This document shows, one piece after another, positions 63,223 to 63,226 of a DNA stretch of 63,226 nt. Every line of letters starts with the position of its first letter. Position 1 is the first letter of the stretch. Source of the stretch: an uncultured Bdellovibrionales bacterium (GTDB taxonomy: Bacteria; Bdellovibrionota; Bdellovibrionia; Bdellovibrionales; Bdellovibrionaceae); the NCBI GenBank assembly GCA_903926205.1, contig CAIYID010000020.1, positions 1 through 63,226 on the forward strand. The letters are read 5' to 3'. Under the pieces are notes generated by a model. It worked only from the letters and a program-made list of their open reading frames with translations. It was not told the origin of the DNA and ran no database searches. A program made the position numbers and the translations under genes.

Positions 63223-63226
63223 TATC

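Overview
The window looks like a core chromosomal segment of a Bdellovibrio-type predatory or related deltaproteobacterial (Bdellovibrionota) genome. The evidence is the moderately AT-rich sequence, a 16S rRNA gene of the Bdellovibrio type at the right edge, many lipoproteins and envelope genes, FHA-domain proteins, an AgmX/PglI-type gliding-machine protein, OMP_myx_plus-like barrels and a type IV pilus operon. The lower-GC relatives of B. bacteriovorus (for example B. exovorus) fit better than B. bacteriovorus itself. That is inference from composition and gene content, not from a database search. I saw no insertion sequence, prophage or CRISPR array.

Layout. 1-2.3 kb: a HEPN/Apea-like gene downstream of a tRNA-Arg(TCG). 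2.3-7 kb: a DsbA-like lipoprotein, a secreted protein, a lytic transglycosylase, a likely remnant of an amino-acid permease, and an operon of a small protein, a cupredoxin-like protein and an orphan CpaF ATPase. 7-16.7 kb: a coiled-coil protein overlapping enolase, a hemolysin III family protein, an FtsB-like protein, an XRE regulator, DNA polymerase I, a BamE-like lipoprotein, a FliL-domain membrane protein and an FHA-domain sigma-54 activator. 16.8-21.6 kb: engB-kdsB-pyrG-kdsD-kdsC, which makes CTP and activated Kdo. 21.6-33.1 kb: two outer-membrane barrels, three TPR proteins, a CglF-like small protein, an FHA/TonB-like AgmX protein and a TolQ-TolR-TolR motor, together an Agl-Glt-like trans-envelope machine. 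33.2-37 kb: lptC(A)-lptB-rpoN-hpf. 37-43 kb: metK-lepA and four consecutive signal peptidase I genes. 43-49 kb: pyrB-carA-unknown-carB. 49-52.4 kb: a PhnD-like binding protein, an ABC-2 type ATPase and permease, and prepilin peptidase. 52.4-58.6 kb: pilMNOPQ plus a Cys-containing lipoprotein. 58.7-61.2 kb: rarA, a cupin and an unknown gene. 61.3-63.2 kb: tRNA-Ala(TGC), an rRNA promoter with boxA, and 16S rRNA.

The genes share an envelope theme: Kdo synthesis, LPS export (Lpt), pilus assembly, protein export processing (four LepB, PilD) and a proton-driven trans-envelope machine. The most notable architecture is that kdsD-kdsC and lptC-lptB-rpoN-hpf, adjacent in many Gram-negatives, are separated here by the complete ~11.6 kb Agl-Glt-like cluster. 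From about 16.8 to 60 kb every gene lies on the plus strand, with many 1-4 base start/stop overlaps.
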